DNA from: Procambarus clarkii
Taxonomy: Eukaryota; Arthropoda; Malacostraca; Decapoda; Cambaridae
DNA length: 64,000 bases
Assembly: GCF_040958095.1 (NCBI RefSeq)
Contig: NC_091160.1
Coordinates: 39,884,730-39,948,729 of the forward strand
Reading direction: 5' to 3'
Shown here: in pieces, positions 41,820 through 64,000 of the stretch
Position numbering within the stretch: the stretch's first letter is position 1
Layout: each line of letters begins with the position of its first letter
The notes under the pieces: model-generated
Databases searched by the model: none
What the model was told of the DNA's origin: nothing
What the model saw: the letters and a program-made list of their open reading frames with translations, nothing else
Made by a program: the position numbers and the translations under genes

Positions 41820-41983
41820 AAGATTACCATCCGAGTGCCGGTGGGGAAGTGGTTCAAATAGCTTCGGCTATCACTTCCTTATGTCCGGTCGTGATGGTCA
41901 AGCGGATTAAGGTGTCCTGTAGATACCAGTTGCATTGCTCCTGGGAGTATGGGTTCGAGTCACTTCTGGGGTGTGAGTTTTCA
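41820..41983 (+). repeat. SINE-3, tRNA-headed
   Basis: Contains gtcaagcggattaaggtg (A-box side) and gggttcgagtcacttctggg (B-box side), ending gtgtgagttttcag and then (TA)n. This tail is the same sequence that sits at the AMT-A unit junctions. Related copies: 50925-51090, 51110-51310, and reverse near 51315-51410. Confidence 0.75.

Positions 41984-42063
<80 letters not shown>
41984..42063. repeat. (TA)n microsatellite
   Basis: TA array between SINE-3 and the first foldback element. Confidence 0.97.
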
Positions 42064-42066
<3 letters not shown>

Positions 42067-42448
42067 GTACCTAATAGCCAGAACGCACTTCTCAGCCTAC
42101 TATGCAGGGCCCGATTTGCCTAATAAGGCAAGTTTTCCTGAATTAATATATTTTCTCTAATTTTTTTCTTATGATATGATAAAGCTACCCATTTCATTAC
42201 GTATGAGGTCAATTTTTTTAATTGGAGTTAAAATTAACGTAGATATATGACCGAACCTAACCAACCCTACCTAACCTAACCTAGCCTATCTTTATAGGTT
42301 AGGTTAGGTTATATAGCCGAAAAAGTTAGGTTAGGTTAGGTTAGGTAGGTTAGGTAGTCGAAAAATAATTAATTCATGAAAACTTGGCTTATTAGGCAAA
42401 TCGGGCCTTGCATAGTAGGCAGAGAAGTGCGTTCTGGCTACTAGGTAC

Positions 42449-42451
<3 letters not shown>
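42064..42451. mobile_element. foldback element (MITE-like), copy 1
   Basis: About 388 bp with terminal inverted repeats of about 80-85 bp (gtcgtacctaatagccagaa at the left, complement at the right). An inner stretch is rich in TTAGG/CCTAA units. It is flanked by (TA)n on both sides and has no coding capacity. Confidence 0.9.

Positions 42452-42515
<64 letters not shown>
42452..42515. repeat. (TA)n microsatellite
   Basis: TA array separating the two foldback copies. Confidence 0.97.
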
Positions 42516-42518
<3 letters not shown>

Positions 42519-42901
42519 GTACCTAGTAGCCAGAACTCACTTTTTGGCCTACTATTCAAGGCCCGATTTGCCTAATAAGCCAAGTTTTCCTGAATTAATA
42601 TATTTTTTCTAATTTTTTTCTTATGAAATGATAAAGCTACCCATTTCATTATGTATGAGGTCAATTTTTTTTTATTGGAGTTAAAATTAACGTAGATATA
42701 TGACCGAACCTAACCAACCCTACCTAACCTAACCTAACCTATCTTTATAGGTTAGGTTTGGTTAGGTAGCCGAAAAAGTTAGGTTAGGTTAGGTTAGGTA
42801 GGTTAGGTAGTCGAAAAACAATTAATTCATGAAAACTTGGCTTACTAGGCAAATTTGGCCTTGCATAGTAGGCTGAGAAGTGAGTTCTGGCTACTAGGTA
42901 C

Positions 42902-42904
<3 letters not shown>
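42516..42904. mobile_element. foldback element (MITE-like), copy 2
   Basis: Near-identical to the copy at 42064 and in the same orientation, including the inner CCTAA/TTAGG stretches. (TA)n lies on both sides. Confidence 0.9.

Positions 42905-42970
<66 letters not shown>
42905..42970. repeat. (TA)n microsatellite
   Basis: Right-hand TA flank of the second foldback copy. Confidence 0.97.
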
Positions 42971-42973
<3 letters not shown>

Positions 42974-44030
42974 ATAAGCACTTGGCATGGTATTATTAAC
43001 AAACAAACTGAAGCTGACAAGAGTGTAAACAAAAACAAATTTTTGAGAAACAATTTACTCAAACTGGGACCGTGTCGACTTCTCACACAGAGATACAAGT
43101 TTTCCAACAAAAGAATCAACATATTCTTCCTGAATTTGTGAAAGGACCCTCTGCAACTAAGCAAAAGTTCATTGATGTATACCCAAGGAAATCACACTAA
43201 CATGCATTTGAAGGTCTTCGCGTTTGGTGGAGAACTGCATTAACTACACCAGAGTGCATGGTGGTTATTTGTAAAACATGGATTGGCTGTTACGACCCTC
43301 GATCCTACAAAGTACGAGCAGTGATCTTGTGAGTATAATATATGATTTATATTATATAGAGTGGCGGTTATATTAATGCACTCTCAAACGTACGAGGATA
43401 ATACGCTTCTAGCTAATTTAGCTATGCTATAAGGATATGTGGTTAAATGTATAAAACTTTACATTCTTAACCACATAGTACACTCTTAACCACAGGTTAC
43501 ATTAATACTTGGGTGAATGGTGGCTATAGGATGTTTTTTAAGTGAGAGTTGAGCCAAGCCAAGCCGGCAGTGGTGCGGGTGGAGTCTGAGATCTTGTGAA
43601 TGTTTTATTATAATGCACAACCCACACTCCTGTTAAGATAGTACTTTCTGTAACTGTAATCTACTTTCTGTAGACCATCGTATATGCATAGACGTAATAG
43701 ACAATTAGATAGTAGAATTTGGTACTATTCATTTTATTGTCCGAAACAAATAAAGCTAAAAACCAACTTAAATATTCCTTGACTTAGTATAACACATATA
43801 TGTATGTGATATACACATTCTCAATCGACTTGAGAATGGTCCAGGACGGACCGAAACGTTGTCGTCCCTTCACCTTCTAGTGTGTGGTCTGATCAACATA
43901 CTTTAGCCACGTTATTGTGACTCTTCGCCTGCTCATATATGTACTATATTATGCCTCAGATAGTGTGTATTAGCCCTAGGAAGGTTAGGTTAGGATAAGT
44001 TTTCTTTGCAACATCAGTACAAAAACTTTA
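42971..44030. other. intergenic DNA, no gene recognised
   Basis: I see only an interspersed repeat at 43835-43935 (core gaccgaaacgttgtcgtccc). The remainder is AT-rich without conserved frames. Confidence 0.5.
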
Positions 44031-44035
44031 ACGGT

Positions 44036-44271
44036 TTGTCCAAATTCATTAGTACCGATTTCTACTTTCTAATTGCCTTTTACGTCAATATATGTACGAC
44101 GGTCCTCATCGTTATTACCTAAACATGAGAATGGGCTACAATATATGTTAGTTAGCCCATCCTCTTGTTTATATAGCGCTTATAGTAACGATCCGCACTA
44201 TCGTACATATGTTGACGTAATGCACAACTAGAAACTAGAATTTAGTATTATAGAGTTTGGACAAACAGGAA
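44036..44271. mobile_element. imperfect foldback element
   Basis: Ends tttgtccaaattc and its complement near 44270. Internal matches pair acgtcaatatatgtacga with its inverted counterpart near 44200. The arms are diverged. Confidence 0.65.
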
Positions 44272-44387
44272 AAAGTTTTTAAGAACATAAGAACAAGGTA
44301 ACTGCAGAAGGCCTATTGGCCCATACGAGGCAGCTCCTATTTATAACCACCCAATGCAGGCGATGAGTCACAATAACGTGGCTAAAG

Positions 44388-44482
44388 TATGTTGACCAGA
44401 CCACACACTAGAAGGTGAAGGGACGACTAGTATATAGTATATTGTCGTCCCTTCACCTTCTAGTGTGTGGTCTGGTCAACAT
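44388..44482. repeat. short inverted repeat from the gaccgaaacg family
   Basis: Two inverted copies of a roughly 40-bp piece (gaccagaccacacactagaa and complement) meet around a TA-rich loop near 44435. They look like two fragments of one interspersed repeat head to head. Confidence 0.8.
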
Positions 44483-45249
44483 ATCCACCCAATCCCACTC
44501 ATATTTATGTTGCCTTAATCCCACTTTTGTATTTATCTTGCTAATAAAACCTAACAATCCATCAATCTTTGTAAAATCTCTTGTATGTAAGTACCTTACC
44601 TAAATAAACATTTATTTATTTATTTTATAATCTAACCATCATAGGCCTAATACACGATATCTGAGACCTAATATAGTACATATCGATGTGCACGGTCAAA
44701 TATATGATTTATATTATAATAGTTACATTGTAGGAATATTTCATATATATATTAAATATTTATTTAAGTCTAGGAATATTTAAGTTTGGTTTTAGCTTCA
44801 TTTTTCTGGACTCCTCATGCAAACCGACATATTTAGTTATACTAATCTCCTTCCCTTTCTCAGAATTTAGTCTGCTTATAACTAGAGACATTATTCTTGA
44901 CTTGCTCCACAACTAACTTAGCATCTCTTTTTACTTTACTCAACCAAGTATATCCTAACCTCAAGTTAAAGAGGTTAAGTACAATCATATTTGTTTGTAT
45001 TTCCTTTAGATTGATATAGGTTGAATAAAACAACATTGTCTAATAATTGGTCGTCGTTTTAGTATTGAGGAAACTATAGGAGTAGTGCGCATTATCCAGG
45101 ATTCAGCTAATCCTGGATAATTGCTCATAAACGAATTAACCAAAGCTGAGCTAATTTTGTAAATAATTAAATATTCATTATAGCTATGAACTGTGTGAAG
45201 CGATGAAAAAAAAAAAGAGAGGACGCTAGTAGGCTATCTTATCACGAAA

Positions 45250-45395
45250 TATATCTTGACGATATCATAGTAATTTCTTGACTGGATATCATAGTAATTT
45301 CTTGACTAGATATCATAGTAATTTCTTGACTGGATATCATAGTAATTTCTTGACTGGATATCATAGTAATTTCTTGACTGGATATCATAGTAATA
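45250..45395. repeat. 24-bp minisatellite, 6 copies
   Basis: The unit contains gatatcatagtaatttcttg. It is nearly perfect with one tgacta variant. Confidence 0.9.
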
Positions 45396-45654
45396 ATAAC
45401 TGTAACAGCCAACTCCCATCTAATCAAATTAACCTTCCATAGCTGTAAACTCTTCCCGAGACTATTAATGATTGAGTACGATACGCTTACTTACATACTG
45501 ATCCTTTATTAGAAATACAATCACTATAATATAAATATAAACGTTATAACATTACCATTGTATACATTTGTTAAATTTAAATAAAGAACCTGAATCACAC
45601 ATTATGAACCACTTAAAAGTACACAGCCTCATGGAAGAGCGATGCCTTAATCAA

Positions 45655-47215
45655 GTTCAAGTACGTTTATTGAGACAATAAAAATACATCTCAAAGGGAT
45701 AAAGTACCTTAGGCTATTTCTACCCTCCTCTACTTCAAGTCCCTCAAGGGGCGCACAAATCCAGTGAGTACAAATCCACAAATCACAGTACAAGAATCAT
45801 ATTTTACATTGCAGGTAATATAGTAAGGTAATATATATATATATATATAGTAATATATAAGTGTTACACTCTTGGGGCAAAGCGCTTGTAGCTCCTGCGG
45901 GCTCACCATAGCCCGTGATATTTGGAACTTTTGTGTTCCGAGTAGCTACAATCATATGTTGCCCTCAGCTCTCCTATCTCATACATACTCTTTTCTTTTG
46001 CATAGGAATAATTACTACATCTACGTTACAATCTTCCCATGATGATGTGAATTGTCTCTTAGGCAAAGCAACCATTTTGGAATAGCATCATACTTTATAA
46101 CATTAGAACATAAGGTACTCATATATGCTCTCTTTTTATACTTTATCATACATTGTGCATTACTTCCCACCTTTTGAACCGAGAGGATTAATTAATTAGC
46201 TCCCCCACCTCTCATTAATCCAATGGCAGAGGCTACATTTATCTCTGAAATTCTATCCCCAATACTGTTCAGATTCAACTCCATCCTCATTATCTCAATC
46301 ATAACATTTCTTGGTCATCCTAAGATTATTCTCATGGCTTCATTTTATACCTTCTTTGATGCCTTAATAAGAAGCGTCTAAAAATAATTGTAATATTTCA
46401 GATTCGCTGAAAAAAACAAAACATCCCTAACAAACCACCTCTGTATGACTAACCATCCTGTGTGATGGGGATTTTTAGCATCTCACTGCTAGTTTTTGAT
46501 GTTGTTGTTGTTGTTTCATATTTAGCTACTCAGAACGAAGTGTCCATGTAGCACCGGCTATGGTGAGCTACATAGAGCCCGTAAGCGTTTTTGACATTGT
46601 ACTCCCCTTCATATAGTCGAGGGTAGCTGCACAAATTCAGATTTTGTTATGCAGGCGAGGAGTCAAAATAACGTGGCTGAAGTATGTTGACCAGACCACA
46701 AGATGAAGGGACGACGACATTTCGGTCCGTCCTGGATCATTCTCAAGTCGATTGTGATGTACTAAAATGTGTTAATTAAAAAAAAAAGCCCATAACTGGA
46801 AATGCTTTCCAGTTTCGTGAATACAATTTTGGCAGATGATGTGCTGTCATTAGACTTCTCCAAGGCACTTAAAAGCTTAATCCTAAGGATTCCAACACAT
46901 GAAATCCTAGAAAACTATTCAAGTGGATAAACACTGGGTGGTGGATGAGGCAATGGACATTTTTACCGGATGTGAATCTGACTGGAGTGTTCCTGAGTAT
47001 GGTTGACATACTCAACTCCATCTGGAGCCTGTCCTCTCACACCATCTGGTCACCATTTGGTCCGGGAGACATCTCCCGTCACGCAGGGTGCAGTCGCACC
47101 TCCACAGATCTTCAGTATTAGCTCTTGATACTGGTAATGGCTTAAAAGGGCCACCACTTAAAGGCTATTCATGCCCGTGCCACCTTTTGGGTGGCTTAAT
47201 CTTCATCAATCAATC
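45655..47215. repeat. interspersed repeats between AMT-B and AMT-C
   Basis: Includes the TTTATTGAG repeat (45655-45730; also near 29460, 31690 and 47885), the agtagcacgggct repeat (45890-45950, 46505-46590), the gaccgaaacg repeat (46645-46745) and a minus copy of the cacgggcatgaatagccc family (47065-47215). No gene is recognised here or up to 47880. Confidence 0.65.
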
Positions 47216-47898
47216 TGTCCTCTCAGTTACCTTCATTAGACATGGACGAAAATATTTCAAACCTCGCGAAGCATACAACAGACAGTTAATAGAATTATGA
47301 CAACTTGTTCAATGCAAAGTTATTTACACAACAGTTAATGTATTAATCCATTTATAACAATTCACATCTCATTTATTATGTTGAAATACTGTCCTCTCGC
47401 TCTGGAACAAAATACATTCATCATAATAGTTCACGAATTGTTTAAATAAAGCAACGTGCGCGAATAACCAAACATATTTTAGGACTTGTAGAACCAACTT
47501 GAACACAAGGGCTTTAAAATGAAGTGCTCAACTTTAGATATTGTTTATGTCCTACATGTAGACTACTGTACTGTATTTCAAGCTCGGAGCCCATAACTTT
47601 CTTAACTAAAATCAAACACAATAAGACCAAACCGGTTAATGTCTTTGCATACAATTTCTGCTTGGAGTTATCCTACTGCCTGTTAGCCTACATCATTACC
47701 TCTAGAGTGTAAAGGAGAAGGAACCCAAGTTTTTAACCATTTCTGCAAGCTAAGAACTGTTCCTCATCATGGACCTTGTTAAAGCTTGACCAGCATATTT
47801 TCCCCAGAACAAGATCCTCCAATCGATGTACAGCCAAATCCCCGTTTACTGCTGGATGAACAGGGGCGATAGGCGCGTGTCAACCAAGTTCAAGTATG

Positions 47899-47904
47899 TT
47901 TATT
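47899..47904 (-). terminator. candidate AMT-C polyadenylation signal inside a repeat
   Basis: AATAAA on the minus strand, about 85 bp beyond the AMT-C stop codon, lying in the TTTATTGAG-family interspersed repeat at 47885-47970. Confidence 0.4.
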
Positions 47905-47988
47905 GAGACAAGAAAGAAATACATCTCAAAGGGGTAGAGTAGCTTAGGCTATTTCTACCCCCCCCCCCCCCCTAACGCGTGTCAACCA

Positions 47989-60224
<12,236 letters not shown>

Positions 60225-60554
60225 CTGGAAGAATAATAATAGAAATATAACAATAAAATAAACACGTCCTGACCTCCCTTATTCTCTAGCTTTCCCACCG
60301 TCGTCTGCCCCTGACCTTCCCTGACCCTGCCCCCCCCCTGACCCTTCCTCCCTTCCCTTGCTCCCTCACTCTTCCTCCCCTGCTCCCTAGGGATCTATCA
60401 ATGCCACTTGTAATATAAACTCTCCTTGGTGGGTTAGGACCAGTATATATATGCCCTTAAGTGCTACTTTCCTGAGCGCCGTGGATATCACTCAGTAAGT
60501 GCAACACTCTGTTATATTCCACGGAATTATACATTTGTACAACTTAGCGACGGG

Positions 60555-60955
60555 TTTGTCAAGCTGGGTGACTGGCTTTTACAGCTGGGTGACTGGCTTT
60601 TACAGCTGGGTGACTGGCTTTTACAGCTGGGTGACTGGCTTTTACAGCTGGGTGACTGGCTTTTACAGCTGGGTGACTGGCTTTTACAGCTGGGTGACTG
60701 GCTTTTACAGCTGGGTGACCGGCTTTTACAGCTGGGTGACTGGCTTTTACAGCTGGATGACTGGCTTTTACAGCTGGGTGACCGGTTTTTACAGCTGGGT
60801 GACTGGCTTTTACAGCTGGGTGACTGGCTTTTACAGCTGGGTGACTGGCTTTTACAGCTGGGTGGCCGGCTTTTACAGCTGGGTGGCCGGCTTTTACAGC
60901 TGGGTGACTGGCTTTTACAGCTGGGTGACCGGCTTTTACAGCTGGGCGACTGTAA
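60555..60955. repeat. 21-bp minisatellite, about 19 copies
   Basis: The unit contains ctgggtgactggcttttaca, with variants gtgacc, gtggcc and gatgac. At seven codons per unit, frames such as YSWVTGF stay open for 160 codons. It lies upstream of AMT-C exon 2, within intron 1. Confidence 0.93.
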
Positions 60956-61402
60956 ACACCGACATGAGAGATACAAGCTAAATCCTCCTCCCTCATTCAA
61001 AAGGTATGAGGACCTCTCATGCCTCTCGTATCAAGAGAGGGACATCTTTCACTGTCCAGTGTCACTCCACTGTCCAGTGTCGCTTCACTGTCACTGTCCA
61101 TGACAGATGACATGTTCAGTACACAGGACACACCTGGAAGTCATCGACGTGGAGCAGAGTACAGGGATGTACGGGATATTTACGGCTTCAAGGAGTGTAC
61201 ACTAAGTGTATTGTATGGTGCAGGTCGGACACCCAAGGGTAGGCACTGTGGCCGAGGACCTTCCTGTAGGGGGTGTACCCGGTGATCAACACTGCTTCAT
61301 AAGTCCGGCTGAGTGTTGCTGATCTTCCTGAGTTATTGACCCACTCATGTACGCATCATGGCACTCGCCCACACGCACACGCAACACTAGCATTATATAT
61401 AC

Positions 61403-61434
61403 ACAGACACACACACACACACACACACACACAC
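61403..61434. repeat. (CA)n microsatellite
   Basis: Short CA repeat, with a second near 61630-61648. Confidence 0.95.
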
Positions 61435-61649
61435 ATTCAAATGCATTCCATTTGGTTGACAAATGGAATGCATTAGGAAGTGATGTGGTGGAGGCTGACT
61501 CCATACACAGTTTCAAGTGTAGATATGATAGAGCCCAATAGGCTCAGGAATCTGTACACCAGTTGATTGACGGTTGAGAGGCGGGACCAAAGAGCCAGAG
61601 CTCAACCCCCGCAAACACAACTAGATGAGTACACACACACACACACACC

Positions 61650-61830
61650 AGGGCGCTGGTGACTGAGTGGACAGCACGCTGGATACGTAGTCATGTGTTC
61701 CGGGGTTCGATTCCCGGCGCCGGCGGAAACAAAAATGGCTAGTTTCTTTCACCGTGATGCCCCCCTGTTACCTAGCAGTAAATAGGTACTTGAGAGTTAG
61801 ACAGCTGTTACGGGCTGCTTCCTGGGGGTG
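61650..61830 (+). repeat. SINE-1 copy, truncated
   Basis: Starts agggcgctggtgactgagtg with B-box gggttcgattcccgg. It breaks off after the cctgggggtg part. Confidence 0.82.
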
Positions 61831-61979
61831 AGTTTGAACAAAAAAATAGTTAGTAGTAGTTAGTAACAGTTGATTGATTGACAGTTGAGAGGCGGGCAGA
61901 AAGAGCCAAAGCTCAACCCCCGCAAGCACAACTAGGTGAGTACACACGCACATGAACACACTGTAATCCGTCATCGTCA

Positions 61980-63160
61980 GGCGTCAAAATGATTGATTAA
62001 CAAATGGGTCAACTCTGAAGTAATTCTGACTACGTGAAAAAAAATTAATATTGCTTTGTAATAATTTTCAGTCTTTTTCTCAGACGTGACAATTTTTTTT
62101 GTTTTTTAACTTAAATTTTAATAACAATCTGAATGCAATTTACATCGCTATCATATACCAGATTCATGCAACAGAAACCTCTCCCAATATTTACATAAAG
62201 TTTTCATATTCTGAAACACAAACAGCATTTATTTAAATTAAATTTGAGTTTTATTAAATACTCAAACCTCCCAGAAAAGGGGATGATATTATGCAGCATT
62301 TATTTAGACAGATATTTTAATACAGTATATACAAGTTTTCTAAATGGTCCCATAAAACATTAAAAAAAATGGTTGGTACACAACATATGGAGACGCATAT
62401 TTTGTGTAAATTTTCAGATATATAAATTTGGATTTGTTAGTAAGTTATAGATTATTAGGTGGCAAGACCCCCTGAGTTATAATAATTAAGATATTTCATT
62501 GGGGACTTAAGCAAACAGAGAATCGCTCGTGTAGCCTAATTCCTTATCCTTCGCGATGTGTAATTAAATAAGTAATCATAACAATACCTTAACGAGAGAA
62601 TGCCATGCTTTATATCACATTTTAATTAGCATAATACGAATGAATTACAATTGTGTCATTTACATAGATAATGCCCTGATTACATACAATAAAAATCGGG
62701 AAATATATGGGAGTTTTGGCAGCCAAGTTCCGGAGTTCACTTGAATTGACTAAATAATAATCAAACTTGTTGTTTCTGGTAAAGTTAATGAAAATTAAAT
62801 TTCAATTTCTTTATTATGCACCCCATACCCATCCCGTGGGGGGTTGGTGAAAAGGATTACAGAGGCACATAATCGGTTCAGGAACTGAACCCTCTAGTTC
62901 GTTTAGCTAGGCAAATAACAATCTTTTGACGCTAGTTACAAAATTATTAATGTTATATATACATGTACACATATTGGCCCCTTTATTTGCAAACAAGTTT
63001 TATGTATTTTGAGCCTTACAGAAGGAACGTCAGAATGTACCAGTATCTGTAGCGGACATATTGAATTTAGACAAACCGGAAAAAAAATTATGTTGCAAAG
63101 ACAAACTAAACTAACGTAACCGCTCTCACGCAACCCACACAACTCCCGGAAACCTATTTA
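61980..63160. other. AT-rich stretch, no gene recognised
   Basis: No conserved frame or shared repeat seen. It is presumably AMT-C intron 1, if that gene's start exon lies beyond the window. Confidence 0.45.
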
Positions 63161-63164
63161 CTTG

Positions 63165-63275
63165 CTAGGTGAACACAGGCATTAGGTGAAAAAAAACGTG
63201 CCAAACCATTTCTGTCCCGCCCGGGATTCGAACCCAGAATTCCCGATTGTGAGTCGGGAACGAATCCCGCTGCAA
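63165..63275 (-). repeat. tRNA-headed SINE, minus strand
   Basis: Carries gggattcgaacccagaa (B-box complement) and a body with aggtgaacacaggc. Confidence 0.7.
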
Positions 63276-63394
63276 GCAACTGAAAGCTCAATTTCTTGCA
63301 AAATAGATAGTAGGAATATCATAACGTAAATTACATATTACATAACACAACTATTTTGAATTGATACAGTCTCAGATAGCAACAGCATAGATAA

Positions 63395-63500
63395 TATCCA
63401 TTTTTTTTATTTGTTTATTTACTTATTTTTTTGAGATATATACAAGATTTGTTACATTCTTGTACAGCCACTAGTACGCGTAGCGTTTCGGGCAAGTCCC
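63395..63500. repeat. interspersed repeat (cgtttcgggcaa family)
   Basis: Contains ttgttacattcttgtacagc and gtagcgtttcgggcaag. Related to 54290-54425 and 59880-59930. Confidence 0.7.
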
Positions 63501-63589
63501 TGTTACACCGCGCCGCGAAGAACCATTGTTACAACCAAGTACACATTTTACTGTTCTATTTACTGTTCATTTTACTTTCATGAGTTAAA

Positions 63590-63712
63590 CAGAGGCTACA
63601 GTTAAGGATTTGCGCCCAGTAAATCCTCCCCGGCCAGCAGGATACGAACCCATGACAAAGGGCTCGCAAGACGCCAGGCGAGTGTCTTACCACTACACCA
63701 CGGAGATTCGAC
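63590..63712 (-). repeat. SINE-2 copy, minus strand
   Basis: Reverse of 28928-29205: ggatacgaacccatgac is the B-box complement and cttaccactacaccacgg is the A-box side. Confidence 0.8.
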
Positions 63713-63887
63713 ACGAACTAAACAGGTAAAGCTGTACAGTATATAACAAACCTGTAACTGAACTAGACAATGGACTCCTATTCTCTATTGTTAAGGAAAC
63801 AGTACTTCAAAGGGAAGAAAGCTCTAATATTAATTATGAGTTATGATCGGTTAAGAATTGAGAACTGTATGTACACGAACACAAAAC

Positions 63888-64000
<113 letters not shown>

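Noticed and set aside
60499-61000. A 160-codon Trp/Tyr-rich repeat protein
   Set aside because: A 21-bp satellite in a predicted intron. The start region is ordinary sequence and no homology is recognised.

Overview
This is a eukaryotic window, most likely from a decapod crustacean such as a crayfish. That is inferred from spliced genes with GT/GC-AG introns, interstitial TTAGG arrays (the arthropod telomere repeat), very abundant (TA)n and minisatellite DNA, and many tRNA-headed SINEs, Penelope-like and CR1-like retroelements and foldback elements. I see no bacterial features, CRISPR array or rRNA. Nearly every long ORF outside the gene family below is a transposon remnant or a translated tandem repeat.

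The only cellular genes I can support are three ammonium transporters (Amt/AMT/MEP family). AMT-A is on the minus strand (11596-25180). AMT-B is on the plus strand (35776-39142), complete, with 9 exons and 548 residues. AMT-C is on the minus strand (47989-60224); its exons 2-9 are seen and its first exon must lie beyond 64000. A and B diverge head to head about 10.6 kb apart; B and C are tail to tail. All three share the same exon plan and intron phases (1,1,1,0,0,1,1,1), so A and C could be assembled exon by exon against B.

The remarkable part is AMT-A. Its central exons 2-7, nearly the whole transport core, occur four times in tandem (about 2.53 kb per unit, 13155-23268). The first exon and the tail exons exist only once. 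The block is frame-symmetric (phase 1 at both ends). Each copy carries a small frameshift: copies 1-3 at the exon 3 acceptor, copy 4 at the end of exon 4. No single copy is therefore open from end to end, yet cross-copy splicing (copy 4 exons 2-3, then exons 4-7 of copy 1, 2 or 3) gives an unbroken frame of about 643 residues. The unit junctions carry a short SINE tail fused to a CR1-like reverse transcriptase fragment. AMT-A also gains a tenth exon, an in-frame minisatellite encoding about 13 Cys/Trp heptads followed by four AYDLP-type nonapeptides.

Layout: 1-1410 three abutting minisatellites; 1500-7000 two Penelope-like remnants bounded by (TA)n and an RNase H retroelement fragment; 7000-11560 SINE, gag-like remnant and featureless AT-rich DNA; 11596-25180 AMT-A; 25239-27095 two foldback elements, one holding a TTAGG array; 27100-35540 retroelement debris including a CR1-like RT; 35570-39420 AMT-B; 39140-40740 minisatellites; 41240-42970 (TA)n with two foldback elements; 43000-47900 repeat-rich DNA; 47989-60224 AMT-C with hAT, SINE and minisatellite insertions in its introns; 60230-64000 AMT-C intron 1 with a 21-bp array, SINEs and terminal (TA)n.
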